Shown here: positions 35,970 to 47,529 of the stretch, piece after piece
How positions within the stretch are numbered: the stretch's first letter is position 1
Layout: every line of letters begins with the position of its first letter
Assembly: GCA_015680685.1 (NCBI GenBank)
Contig: MNCI01029439.1
Span: 1-64,000 of the forward strand
Length of the DNA: 64,000 nucleotides
Source: Gnetum montanum
Lineage: Eukaryota > Streptophyta > Gnetopsida > Gnetales > Gnetaceae
Direction: 5' to 3'
Notes under the pieces: model-generated
Seen by the model: only the letters and a program-made list of their open reading frames with translations
Database searches by the model: none
What the model was told of the DNA's origin: nothing
Translations under genes and position numbers: made by a program

Positions 35970-37850
35970 ATGTCTTCTTCTCACAAGAGCACTTCTTTGT
36001 CCAAGACTAATAACAGTATCGAATTATATATACTCATCTTGATGAGTATGTGCCAAACTTCATCTTCATCCTACACTAGGATGAATAGCTACAATGGCGT
36101 GACATGAAGGGAAACATTATGTTGCCACTTGATCGTGCTGCTCATGCAATGATTTATCAAATGCTTACACATTGTGGTCTTCAAGATTGCCATGGGGATT
36201 ATATTGTGGAAGATGTTAATGTAATCAGAATCCCAACAAGGCATGTGAAACATAGTCGGATCAAACAGTTAGACATGGACAATATTCTTTGATTTGAAAG
36301 AGGATATAACTCTAATATGCAAAACCATCTTCAAGCTTTCCAAGATGCATGTGCCTTGTAAAACATAGAGAACAAGTGGTAGAAACTGAAGTTGTTCCCC
36401 AAGACACTCATTAAAGAAGCAAAAAATAGGTACTAATCCTTAGAGCTAGAATCTATCAGACGATGGAGTACCATGCTTGGGCTGTTTAATGATAAATATT
36501 AAACGTACTTTAAAGTGTCCAACTTAAGGAAGCAAATTCAAGGGTGGAAACAAGGAACACACAAACCCTTGGATGCTACCATTGGTCAATACTATGCCTT
36601 GATGCACAAATGTTCTAGCCATGGTTATTCTTAATTGGTTTAACTTCGTCACATTGTAGATGGGCTTTGTAATGAAATGTGGAAAACCCTTGGTGTCTAT
36701 GCCTAAGGGAAATTTTCATAACTAAGTGCCTAAAAAATACAAATATTAATAGAGTAGGGATCTAAAGAGGAGGGAGAACTAAGAAAAAGAGAAAGTGCAG
36801 AAGAGTACAACTGTGATCCTTCCATTTGCAAGAGAGAGGTTTGATTTTGTGACAGTGAGGATGAGTCCATATTTGATGAGGGGGTGCATAAGAAAACCTT
36901 GCCACTCCAACAATTCCAATTTGAACTTACAACCATGGTTGATTAGTTAAGGGACTAAATGGATAATAGATTCCAAGTTATTCTCAAAATTGCTGAAGAG
37001 TCTGAAGAACAAAGTAGTGAGTGTGAGCACAAGAGGTGAAAGGAAGCTAAATGTGCATATCAAAAAGGTAAGGGCAAGAATGCTGCAATAGAAGAGGTTG
37101 TGGATAGTGAATCCGATGATAATTCTGGATGTGATATCTATCAGTACAAACATCCTAAGGGATTCTGCCCTATTGTGTCACATCTATAGGAGTCTGAGGT
37201 GTATACCTTACATCCATGACTTACACAGAGGTAGACATCTAGAAGGTTATCTTATTCTTCTGGTAACCTCCAGAAGTTCCACAAGAAACAACTATATTAC
37301 CCAAGTGGAGCTCCACTGCAACTATATGAATATTATAAACTATGGTAGCAACCACAGTCATGGGTGCTGGCACTACCAAGGCAACAATACCCTTACCGAC
37401 AACTTGATCCATATGGTTACCATCTTCAGCAACCCATGTCTCCACATGACTCTTCTAGTCATGTTTCTAATTTCTAGCCTCACTACCACCCTTCAAATTA
37501 TTACCAAACTCATTATCCACATGAAAGAAGGGATACCACCTCTTACCCTTATCCTCCTCCTATCCCTGCACATACTCCTCCTCCAGTTGCACAACTACCA
37601 CTTGCTCCACCTATGTAAGGAGAATTGCTAGCTCAGTCGCAACAATGCAATGCTACAAGGGCTATTAATTTGCAACCAAATTATCAATTAGAGGGGTCAA
37701 ATTCTTGATTAAAGAAAGGACCTTTCGTTCGACCCCATAGTCCACCTTTACCCTCACATATACCTACAATTGACAACCCTGCTCTTAGCTCTTCCTCCAT
37801 ATCAAATCCCTTCTGGCCTCCTTTAAACCAACATTTACTAAAGATCCATA
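35970..37850 (+). pseudogene. Athila-like gag
   Basis: The ATG at 35970 begins MSSSHKS. Then come MKGNIMLPLDRAAHAMIYQM, VNVIRIPTRH, LQAFQDACAL, LKLFPKTLIKEAK, STMLGLFNDKY and YYALMHKC, the capsid core near 36300-36640. A CDIYQYKHPKGFC segment near 37130 is Cys/His-containing but not a clean CCHC knuckle. A Tyr/Gln/Pro tail with QSW and LPRQQYPYRQLDPYGY follows, then CNATRAINLQPN. Numerous stops (mostly TAG for Gln or Trp) and frame changes. The 177-codon frame at 37098-37631 is out of frame with this protein. Confidence 0.85.
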
Positions 37851-38350
37851 CCATAATGCTTATTCACATTATAACTAATTAGATCTATGTAGGAAACCTT
37901 CCCAAGAAGTTAGCTGATCCTGGAAGTCCTCTAAATTATTTGCAGATTACTGGGAATGAACCATGCAAGGCTCTTCCTAATTTAGGTTTTGGTGTTAATA
38001 TGATTTCTTGTGAGATGTACACTACCTATAACCTACCTCCTCTTAAGAAGAGCAACATAAGAGTAGAATTGGTAGACCAGTCCATCACTTTTTCATTGGG
38101 ATTAGTAGAAGACATTGTGACCACTATCTGTGGGTGGTCTTATCCTACTAACTTCCAAGCAATCAAAGTCGAGAACTGCAAAGCAAACTTCCCAATCATC
38201 ATGGGAAGGGCATGGATGACCACTGTCAATGCAAGAATGGGCATTGGAGATCTTTCCCTAGAGATATCTAAAGAAAACGCATTTGAAAAGATCGAGAAGA
38301 AGAAAGTTCCATGCATTGCGTACAATGATACAGGGTGTAATTATGTGTAG
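37851..38350 (+). pseudogene. Athila-like aspartic protease
   Basis: GNEPCKALPNLGFGVNMIS corresponds to CKALIDSGSRVNLI of the copy at 28110, so the catalytic D-S-G has become N-L-G by transitions. The rest (VDQSITFSLGLVEDIVTT, GWSYPTNF, FPIIMGRAWMTTVNA and KKKVPCIAYND) is open for 136 codons from 37940. Inactive as a protease. Confidence 0.9.
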
Positions 38351-40130
38351 AAGCTTTGGGCCATAAAGCAAGCATCTATCTATGCATGCAAGTAGTATGC
38401 ACTGGAAGCAAAAATTCAAAGGTGTCTATATGTAATAGCCACAAAAAAAGAGGGCATTGAGTGGCTAATTGTTGATTCTAAAAGCAGCACACTTTTCATG
38501 GAACCAATTGAAAACCTGACATGTGCATATGTCACAAGCATGGATGAACTAGAACAAGTTCATCACCAACTCTCTGATGATACAAATGATGGTACTCATT
38601 GGGAAGAGTTGGAAATTCTTAACAAATTCAAGTAAGAGCCCCTTGAGCTGAAAATGTTACCGGCTGGAATCTAATATGTATTTTTGAAAAATGGGAAGCC
38701 GATTATAATCAATGTAAAGCTTGCTCCAGAATAGAAAAAAAATGCTATTGAAGGTAGTTGAAAGATGGTCAACAACTTTTGCTGGGTCATATCCTAAACT
38801 CATAGGGATTGATCCTAGGATATGTTAGCATCACATCTACACTGACTTGACCATAAAGCCAAAATGATAGTCACAGAGGTAGTTGAACCCCAAATTGAAG
38901 CAAATATTCAAGGAGGAAGTTGAGCAACTCCTCAAGGTGAGGTTCATTTATCCCATTGCAAATAGCGAGTGGGTTAGCCCACTTGTGATTGTGCTAAAGA
39001 AAGGTGGCAAGTGGTGGATCTGCATCAATTTTAGGCTGCTAAATATGGAAAAATTCAAAGATCATTTTAGGTTGCCATTTGTTGACTAGGTGCTTGACAT
39101 CATACCTAGGCATTGCTACTATAGCTTTATAGATGGTTATAGTGGCTATAACCAAATTCTAATTGCACCAAAGGACCAAGAAAAAATATCATTCACAAGT
39201 CCCTAGGGAACTTTTGCATAAGGCAAGATGTCGTTTGGTCTATGCAATGCTCTTGCCACATTCCAATACCTAGTCCTGAGCATTTTTTAATAGCAAATCA
39301 ATAGTGGTGTGGAAATATCCATGGATAACTTCTTAACCTATGGAGCTACATTTGAGAAATCCTTGGAACACCTTGAGTAACTATTGAAATGCTATGTTGA
39401 AACCAACTTGCAACTTAATTAGTAGAAAAGTCACCTCATGGTCTAGGAGGACATTGTACTAGGGCACTGAATCTCGCAAGCAAGAATTGAGGTGGACCCT
39501 AAAAAAGGATTATCCAAGGAATAACTACCAGCTAGAAATAATTAAAGATGTTTGGTCATTCCTTCGACATACTGGCTACTACCAGTGATTCATAGAGAAT
39601 TTCTCTAAGATCGCAAAATTGTTAATCGAGCTAACAAAGAAAGATGCTCCCTTTGTCTGGACTTCAGAATGTGAGAAAGCATTCTAGCAACTGAAAGAGA
39701 AGCTTGTAGAAAATCCAGTCCTACTAGCACCTGATTAGTCCAAACCATTTCATATTATGATGAATGCATCGAACTATGCCTTGGGAGCTATGCTAATGGA
39801 GTTAGATGATAAGAAATGTCCATACTACATCCACCACTCCAGCCAAAGCATTGTGGTTGCACAACTAAACTACACCACTACAAAGAAAGAATTAATAGTG
39901 CTAGTGTTTTCTCTAGAGAAGTTCAAGCATTATGTGCTTGGATAGAAGGTGTTTGTGCACACAGACCACAGTGTCATTTGCTTCCTAATGAACAAGACAA
40001 TGGTAAGCCCCCATGTCATACAGTGGCTGGTGATCTTGTAAGAAATCGATCTTACAATGGTAGATCGAAAGGGCACTGAGAATGTGGTCATTGATCACTT
40101 GTCTCGATTGTGATGGGACAACAAAGAGGA
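38351..40130 (+). pseudogene. Athila-like reverse transcriptase and RNase H
   Basis: Linker IIINVKLAPE and YPKLIGIDPRICQHHIY, then RT motifs EWVSPLVIVLKKGGKW and ICINFRLLN (38940-39050), YYSFIDGYSGYNQI (39115), GKMSFGLCNALATFQ (39225) and SMDNFLTYGATFE (39320), the last carrying D-N in place of the catalytic D-D. Then ETNLQLN, IVLGH, and RNase H with MMNASNYALGAML, YTTTKKELIVLVFSLEKF, and DHLSRL near 40095. Stops are spread throughout. The motif wording matches the Athila lineage. Confidence 0.93.
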
Positions 40131-41460
40131 AGAAATCCCATTATTTGATACATTTCTTGATGAAATTCTCTTTGCTAGGGCTATAACTGAATAAACACCC
40201 AATAAGCCACAATGGTATGATGGCATTCTCACCTATTTTCTCACTCAGGAGATGCCATGATGGTTGGACCACCAAAAGAAATAGTAGTTTCTTCACCAGG
40301 TAAAGCTTTTCATGGAGATCAATGGACACCTCTACAAGGTGTGCGTCGAAGACCTAGTTCATTGGTGTGTCCCTAATGCCAATCAAATGCACGTTCTCCA
40401 AGATGCTCACGAAGGTCCTTGTGGAGGACACTATGCTAGGAGACACGTAGTCATTAAAATCCTAATGGTAGGGTACTATTGGCCAACACTCTTCAAGGAT
40501 GCTCATCATTATGTTTGCTTTTGTGAACTATGCCAATGTGATGGTGGAATGATTGCTTGAATGGAGGTACCTAAACAATGGATTCAATCATTAGAACCAT
40601 TTGACATCTAAGGCATTGACTTCATGTGTTCCATCATGCCCATGTCAAATGGAAAGGCGTACATCATAGTTGCTGTTAAGTATTGTATGAAATGGATAGA
40701 AGTAACAACTGTCATCAACTATACATCTTCTACTACTACTTAGTTTGCACAAAAAAATGTTGTAAACAAGTTTGGTATGCCACATGAATTAATTTCTGAT
40801 AATGGAACTCACTTTATAGGAACTACTTTTTAGAAGCTCATGCAATGCTTAGGGGTTGAACATAAATTCATAACACCTTACCATCCTCAAGCTAATGGTC
40901 AAGTTGAGGTTACCAATAGGGAAACCACAAGGATACTAACAAGAATAGTTAGCAAGTATAGGAAGGATTAGAACACAAAACTCAACAATGCCCTTTGGGG
41001 TTACCACTCAACATGGAAACTTCCTATAGGCTACTCTCCCTATGAGCTTGTGTACAAAAAATTACCAACACTTCCTATTCAATCTAAGCTCTGTACACTT
41101 TCAATAGCTTGTGACCTTGGCCTTGACTTGATTCTAGCCCAAAAAGAACTATTGATGAATCTCAACCTACTAGATGAAAACTGATTAATAACCTTATCAT
41201 CTAACAAGTTGCACAAGGCCTATAATAAAAAGTATCATAACTTAAAAATCAAAAAAGTTAAATTTCAACTAGGAGATAAGGTTCTCTACTAGAACCCCAC
41301 ACACATACCTCAACAAACTAAATTTCAAACATTGTGGAAAATGAAACTTTTGCTGTAAGGGCCATGATGATCTATAAACTTGAGTCCAAATAAGAAACAA
41401 TTGGTCAACATCCAACAAATTAAAAATTTCCATGAGCATATGCCAACTAACACAACAAGC
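40131..41460 (+). pseudogene. Athila-like integrase
   Basis: Zinc region with AHEGPCGGHYARRH and CFCELCQ (40405-40545). The catalytic core has FDI-stop-GIDFM, LISDNGTHF (40790) and NGQVEVTNRE (40895), so the D, D and E residues are visible. Then GYSPYELVYKK and a C-terminal barrel VKFQLGDKVLY followed by a stop. About ten stops are present. The 82-codon open piece at 40312-40560 is the zinc region. Confidence 0.93.
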
Positions 41461-41512
41461 ACCTGATCAGATGGACAACCATGCTCCATATTCTAGATCT
41501 CCTCCTTTCAAC

Positions 41513-41531
41513 TTAGTCATAAGGGAGATGG
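41513..41531 (+). other. Internal polypurine-like motif
   Basis: ttagtcataagggagatgg (decayed), about 2.0 kb before the 3' purine tract. Confidence 0.55.
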
Positions 41532-43526
41532 CCACTCATGTTAACCTTACAAGTGGCTCCTCAGTTTTTCAAACTTTTTTGTTTTACACATTCTTTATTT
41601 TACATCATTTTATTTTCATGTTATTAATCTTTTCTAATTTTTTTTACACCATCATTAGTACATTTGCTATTTCTTAAATATTTTAAACTTTCTTATATAT
41701 ATTTTTTATTTTATTTGGTGTGATTTTCTAACTTGTTAATAAGTGCCAGGTACATTGGTAATGCATTACATGATGGTGGTATGTATTATTTTTATTTTGA
41801 TTGTTGGTGTCTAGTTTCTGGCTTTGAATTTCATTACGAATAATTAGGACATGGTTTCTTTTTCATGCAATAGGGAGTGAGTCCACAACATCCACCCATC
41901 CACATACTCTATGGTTTTCCTTGTTTTGGAAATGTGCAATGCCTTTTTTGTTAATACAACTGAAATAAATTTTTGACTTTGGTAGTTTTTGGAATTGGGA
42001 AGGATTCAAAGGTTTGAATAGGATGTGGCCTTAAGGGGATTCGGTATTCCTTGTGCTTTTTTGTTTGCCTGGGTGCATGTGTGTTTTCATGGAATTCTTA
42101 CTATTCCATGTCATCCACTAATAGGAAGTTGAATAAGTCCTTGCATGATGTGGTTCTCATTAGTAAAAAAAAACAATGAGAATTCAAAGCACACCCCTTG
42201 GACAAAATAAATGCATACGTCCTTGCATGGTGTGATTCTCATCAATAAAAAAAAAGAAGAAAAAAAAGATGAGGATTTAAAGCACACCCCTTGGATGAAA
42301 TAAATGTATGTGTCTTTGCATGGTGTGGTTTCCATTTCAAAAAAAAATGGTGGGAATTCAAAGCACATCCCTTAGATAGAATAAATAGGCTATAAGTACT
42401 GGTTATGGGACTAGTCTCCTCTAACTAAGGTCCTTTTTCACTTCCTACTTCATCTCTAATAAGGAATAGTGGTTATTCTGTGGGAGCACTCTTGTGTCTC
42501 AAGGGATGAATTGGTCTTTGAATGTTGATGCGAGGTCATTGAACATGGTTGGTTTTAGTCTGGACTAAGGATGGATCCTATCAAATTATTTAACCACAAA
42601 TCCACAAGGGACTTCATGTAACCATAATTAGGAGCTCCATTCCACTTTCTCTCTCATCCATCTATGCTTTTCATGTCTCACCTCACTGTTGGTTTTATGT
42701 TTTGGTTTGATGTTCTGCTTTGATGTGATGGAATTCTTAGTTAGTTTCTTCTAGGTTTTCGTACTTAACCTGTTGTAATCATTAATGGATCCCATGAACT
42801 CTTTGGTTTAAAGTTATGCAAGGGAATAAAAGGCCTATGCTTGCTTTGGGGAGGACCCACTTGCATATCTTTTGGTTAGGTTAGTTAAGTTCTTTACCCT
42901 TAGACACTCTTACAATCAAATTCTTTTTATTTACCCCATCAATGACATTCAATTGTGCACATCTTACAAAAGTTTTCAGTGAATTATTCTTTTTATTGTT
43001 GAGATTTTTCCAAACTTAATGGACCACTCATCTAATTTACCTTTTTTGTTAGCCTTCTTGCTAACGCTATTGAAGAAACTAATCTACCACAATCACAACT
43101 TAGTTGAGTGTGACTACTAATGAGACAAGGCATTTAATTGCTATGTGTTACATATTGTATACTAATTCATGATTTTGTTATGATTGCAATGGAAAGCATG
43201 GACTAGAAGTGGGACTATCTTCACCAAGGTTGATGCAATGGTACCACACAATGAGAACCATTCATGATCATTGGATCTCTTTTCTCTCTCTCATTCTTCT
43301 ACTGCCAAGAGGTGTTGGATGTCAATGTTATCCAGGGTGTTCACTTCTCTTATAATGAACACCCATTTTGTAAAAATTGTAATTTTGTACACTTGGGCAC
43401 TCAGAGTCTGTCTATTTAGTTTGAGTCAATCTATATTTCAGTTAATAATCCCATACCTAACTAATATGTTATGTTGTAAAGAACTTCTTCATCCTCTTCT
43501 TCACTCAAGGACAAGCTTTCATTCAG
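41532..43526 (+). other. 3' untranslated region of Athila-like element
   Basis: No gene recognised. The family UTR block is present and uniquely triplicated (42137-42390). A 123-codon ORF at 43271-43642 lies across UTR and LTR and is considered chance. Confidence 0.75.
42137..42390 (+). repeat. Three tandem ~80-90-bp units in the 3' UTR
   Basis: Units starting at 42137, 42219 and 42312 each contain 'gtccttgcatggtgtg' type text, an A-run, 'attcaaagcacacccctt' and 'aaataaatg'. Other family copies have a single unit, so the triplication is private to this element. Confidence 0.85.
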
Positions 43527-43527
43527 T

Positions 43528-43537
43528 AGTGGAGGTA
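43528..43537 (+). other. Polypurine tract
   Basis: agtggaggta, a mutated form of the family tract, directly before the 3' LTR. Confidence 0.7.
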
Positions 43538-44376
43538 TCAAAGAACATGTTTTTGACATCGGTTGTGAGTCACATACATGATGTTAGGGTCTTGATGCAA
43601 TGTCACATACGCAACGTCAGGGTATATTTTCCAACTCTATAAATACCACGTTTGGGCTCCAGTTTTGCATAGTTTTGAAGTTAGTTTTTAGTTAGAGTAG
43701 CAAAGCTCTTGCCATTTATTTTCCTCAGAGTTAGAATATGTTTTGAGTACCCGCAGAAGAAGTCTATGTGTGTACGATTCTTTGTTTGAGCACTGATGTA
43801 CCTAAGCATAGAAGTGTGATGGGAATCAAGTAAACTCTTTTGAAAATTCTTATAGCACTACGAATAGATTAAGATTTTCTTTAATGCATTTTACATTCTT
43901 GTCCTTTACTTTAATGCATTTAAATAAAGCAATTTAGTTCTAGTTGTTAATAAACATGAGCATGACCACTTCGAACAATCATATAGTACTTGGTAATCCA
44001 ATAACGCTTAAAATTTGGTAACCTAGCAGTGTTATATGTGTTCAGGATGTGTTCAAGGAAGTGGGGCAGTTACTTGTGTTAGGCTAGATAGGTAATAAAG
44101 TTAGATTTTAAGTTACTCTACTCTTTATTATTGTTGTAGGTGATTACATCTATAAAACATCAAATGATAAAAAATAATATACCTCAATTACACTTAAACC
44201 ATACCCTCAAGCCTCACAAGTGTAGTTGGGAAGACAACAAACGTTCTCAATGTCCATTTCACTTCCTAGAAGAGCTAGTGCATTAGATAACTATAGGTCC
44301 GTGGAATTCGACTAGATCATGCGTAATGCCTTAGTGATTCATATGGTTGGGCTTAGGGGTACCTCGTCGCTCATCA
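43538..44376 (+). repeat. 3' LTR
   Basis: 839 bp paired with 34981-35811; the start reads tcaaagaacatg (decayed) and the end TCATCA. TATA box tctataaatacc near 43640. Confidence 0.93.
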
Positions 44377-44381
44377 TCAAT

Positions 44382-44689
44382 GAGGAAACCATGGTTATCA
44401 CCAAAGTAGGGAAGGAAGTGGATCACTAGGAGGAAGTTGAAGAGTGGTTAAACTCTTGCTGTGGTCATAAGGGATTCTCTCTAAACTAGTTCCAAGTTCT
44501 AGAGTTTAGAGAGATGTATCCCCTATTTTAATCCCATGTTTTTCCAAAGTTGCTTTCATAGGGAAAGATAATGGGTGTTGAGCAATTGTGGACCATGAAG
44601 AAGGTCCTAACGAAGGGCTTCCAATTCAGCTAGGTGGAGCATATGTTGCATAGTGGACTTAGGAGACTCATAAAATAAATTAGAATGAT
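44382..44689 (+). pseudogene. Plant-transposon-type ORF remnant, part 2
   Basis: Directly after the target duplication the frame interrupted at 34980 resumes: EETMVITKVGKEVDH, EEVEEWLNSCCGHKGFSLN, VLEFREMYPLF, VEQLWTMKKVLTKGF and LHSGLRRLI. Stops fall at codons one transition from Gln. The fragment fades near 44690, where minus-strand integrase sequence begins. It is in antisense orientation and immediately downstream of the pol of the minus-strand Tat-type element. Confidence 0.55.
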
Positions 44690-44900
44690 CATGGAATTGT
44701 TCCAAAATGGGATTGATTTGATCAATATGAACACATTATAACAAAACCCCTCTAAAATCCTTTATATATAAGATTTTGTATTTAATCATAAATATATTTG
44801 CTTTTTTAAAGAAAGCTCTCTTCTGACTTGTAGTTAAATTATTTGAAACCTTTTTTGTATCAAAGAATTATAGAATTTCATCATACTAGTTTCTTTCATG
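44690..44900 (-). pseudogene. Integrase N-terminal (zinc) region, truncated
   Basis: The minus frame shows SNNLTTSQKRAFFKKANIF, ILYIKDFRGVLL and ILEQFHDHS, the sequence that leads into the HHCC zinc region of gypsy integrases. It stops at FHDHS, before the catalytic core. Confidence 0.7.
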
Positions 44901-46300
44901 AGTCTTTAGCACACATACTTCATTTTCTCTAGTCATTAACTTGGCTAATCCAATTCTTTTAATGGTTTTGCATATATCCAATGAAAATCTAAAACCTTGA
45001 AGCTTTATGAGCCATTTCCCTCTCTTCAATCTAATTTCATTCTAAGCTAAGAATTGTTTAACCATAGGCTCTATTAGCATAATATGAACTAACGAGCTTT
45101 CCAAGGAATATTTGAAATGCTAAAGTGCTTTAATGACTATGAATGCCTATTTTTCTAAGTGTGAATAATTTAGCTCTAAACCTTTTAATTGATACCTAAA
45201 GAATCTAATTAGTTCATCTGGACCTTCATCTTTTTAAGTTAAAACAACAACAACTAAATCATTTGAAGTAAAAGCATATAACCAGAAATATTCTTTCAAT
45301 TTTAGTTTTACCAAGTATGGAGCTTCTTGAATAGCCATTTTTATTTCTATTAATGCTCTCTTTCATTCTAGTGTTTTCTCTACTAGGACATCTTTCTTTA
45401 GTGTATGCATCAAAGGTTTAGTAATTTTAGTGAGTCCAGGGATAAATTTCTTAACAAAATTTATCTTTCCAAAGAAAGACCTAAGATATTTTTTACATGT
45501 AGGATGCTTGATATTTTGTATTACTTGAATTCAGGAATTATCTATAGAAATTCCTTCTTGATAGATCATGTGACCTAGTAAACTTCCAAATTTAACCCCA
45601 AAGATACATTTCTTAGGATTTAATGAAATACCATACTCACAACATCTATCAAAAACTAGTTGAAGATGATTAATATGATCTTGCTTTCTTTTTTGAAAAG
45701 ATAATGATATTATCCAAATGAACAACAACAAACTTGCCTATTAATTCTTAAAAGGCTAAATCCATTGCTCTTTGAAAAGTAGCTCTAGCATTTGACAATT
45801 CAAATGACATTCTTTGGTAAGTGAAAGTTCCCCACTTAGTGATAAATATTGTTTTATATCTATCGCTCTTATTTGTCATAATCTGATTATAGCTTGAAAA
45901 ATCATCTAGGAAAGAATATACTTGACAACTTGATACTTTGTTCAACATTTCATCAATTCTAGGAAGTGGTTATTTATCTTTTTTTGAGCTTCATTTAAAT
46001 TCTTGAAATCTACACAAAAACTAATATTGTCATTCTTCTTTTTTACTAGAACAAGGTTAGCTAGCTATGTTGAATATTAGATTAGATATATAATTTGGGG
46101 TTGTAATAACTTCTTGATCTCAGCTTTCATACCTAGCTCAAATGATGGATTAAATTTCCTTTGTTTTTGTTTAACTATCTTACAACAATTTATCAAAGGA
46201 ATTTTATGTGTCATCACATCTAGTCTAAAAGCTTTAAGATTATCATAAGACCAGGAAAAATTTTTCAAATTATTTTTCAGGAGTAATAATAAATTTTACT
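44901..46300 (-). pseudogene. Reverse transcriptase and RNase H (Tat-type)
   Basis: RT begins with FSWSYDNLKAF (46250), LANLVLVKKKND and FCVDFKNLNEA. Then come FLDDFSSYNQI (45920), TKWGTFTYQRMSFELSNARATFQ, and VVVHLDNIIIFSKK (45715) with D-N for the catalytic D-D. Next are CCEYGISLNPKKCIFGV and LRSFFGKINFVKKFIPGL. RNase H follows with YFWLYAFTSNDL and ELNYSHLEK (45180-45300). Frame changes occur near 45710 and 46040. Confidence 0.9.
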
Positions 46301-46399
46301 TGAAGACTGAATCCTTTTCCTTTGTAACATTTAACATCTTTGGTATCTCAGTAGATCCAAAATTCATTGTTTCATAAGTTTGATCATCTAGATTCTATA

Positions 46400-47012
46400 T
46401 ATCTTTTTTGGTAAGTAAATTTTTGCTAAACTCATGCTCATAATCAATCATCCTTTAAGGAAAAGAATTTGTCTTAAACCTTGATGTTGTTTCAGGTATG
46501 ATTTGACTTTTGAATTCTTGCTTATTTCTCAAGAATCTAAGTAATTGATCATCATCTTTGAATACTTGTAAATTCCTTATGTTATCTAGTACTAATGGAT
46601 GATGTTCATTCTCAGTTGTTATTCCTTCATAACTTTCTATCCTTTTCACATGTAATGAGGAAGTTACTTTCACTAAGTCATCTACTATATAATTATCCTT
46701 CCTAATTATATGTTCTATTTGGTAGTAATGAAACTAATCCAACATATTGCATACAAGCTATTTATAAGGTTGTAAGAATGAGCTTTTGACTACACAATTT
46801 TCTTTGACTTGTTCACAAATTAATCTTGAGTCTTCTTTTATGATGATTACATTGATTCCATTTTCCAATGTTATTTTAATTCCAATACTCAAAGCCTCAT
46901 ATTTAGCCTTGTTATTAGTACAAGGGAAAGATGAATTTCCTTTAAAATTATTTAAGAATTATCTTTTACTAGAACTATTCCAAATCCCACACATTTTGAG
47001 TTACAAGAGCCA
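46400..47012 (-). pseudogene. Additional RNase H domain placed before the RT
   Basis: Read on the minus strand from about 47010: EPYFDGSCNSKCVGFGIVL (first catalytic Asp), a frame slip, TNNKAKYEALSIGI (for NNEAEYEAL), IIIKEDSRLICEQV, YYQIEHIIRKDN and YIVDDLVKV (last Asp). These are the landmarks of the archaeal-type RNase H found in Tat elements. A linker with LQVFKDDDQLLRFL follows before the RT. It therefore lies between protease and RT, unlike the element at 54392-61480, where the equivalent domain follows the RT. Confidence 0.8.
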
Positions 47013-47039
47013 TCAAAATATGGTTCTCGTTTGCTCTCA

Positions 47040-47529
47040 TCTTGAGATTCTTCTTTTTCCAAGTTATAAATTTCTTAAAGTATGCAAATTTTGGGTTCAA
47101 AAGCTCTTGTTTCAACAACTTTTTTCCATTTGAAGTAATATTCTCGATCATCAAAGGTTCATTGTAAATGTATATTTGATTTAGCTCTCCTTTCCAAAGT
47201 AGCCACATATGAGAATAATTTGTTGATATGTAATTGGAGAAATTCTTACTCCAACTTGTACTCAACAAAATATTATGTGAATTTGGTATATCTACCACTT
47301 GAATCATTACTTTACTTTTGATATAGGGTTCAAAAGTAATTTCTAACAGAGAATTGGGTAGTTGACCTACAATTTTTACTTTACTTTTGTCCACATGAAC
47401 AATATTTTTATTGGATTGCTCAAGAGTTAAACCAAGTTTTTTGCATATAGACAATGACATGATGGTAGGTGTAGCTTCAAAATCGACCAAATTGTTGTGA
47501 AGATACTTGTCCTTTAACTTCATTGTCAA
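47040..47529 (-). pseudogene. Aspartic protease (Tat-type)
   Basis: A 184-codon frame (47529-46975) contains NNLVDFEATPTIMSLSICKKLGL. The catalytic box is D-F-E-A, so the expected Gly is replaced by Glu, one G->A change. The following domain (ITFEPYIKSKVMIQVVDIP) fits retropepsin-like plant gypsy proteases. Confidence 0.8.

Larger units (their letters stand above)
34981..44376 (+). mobile_element. Full-length but decayed Athila-like Ty3/gypsy element
   Basis: About 9.4 kb with LTRs, a tRNA-Asp primer site, gag, protease, RT, RNase H and integrase in gypsy order, and a purine tract. Flanking 5-bp duplications are CCAAT (34976-34980) and TCAAT (44377-44381), one mismatch. It is the reference copy of the family in this window. 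Catalytic residues of protease and RT are lost and stops are frequent, so it is inactive. Confidence 0.92.

Noticed and set aside
37098-37631. 177-codon plus-strand ORF in the Athila-like element
   Set aside because: It is out of frame with the gag tail, which reads through the same DNA in another frame with recognisable Gln/Tyr/Pro-rich peptides.
43271-43642. 123-codon plus-strand ORF across 3' UTR and LTR
   Set aside because: It overlaps the purine tract and LTR start, and the related UTR near 22354 carries a different-length version; best seen as chance.
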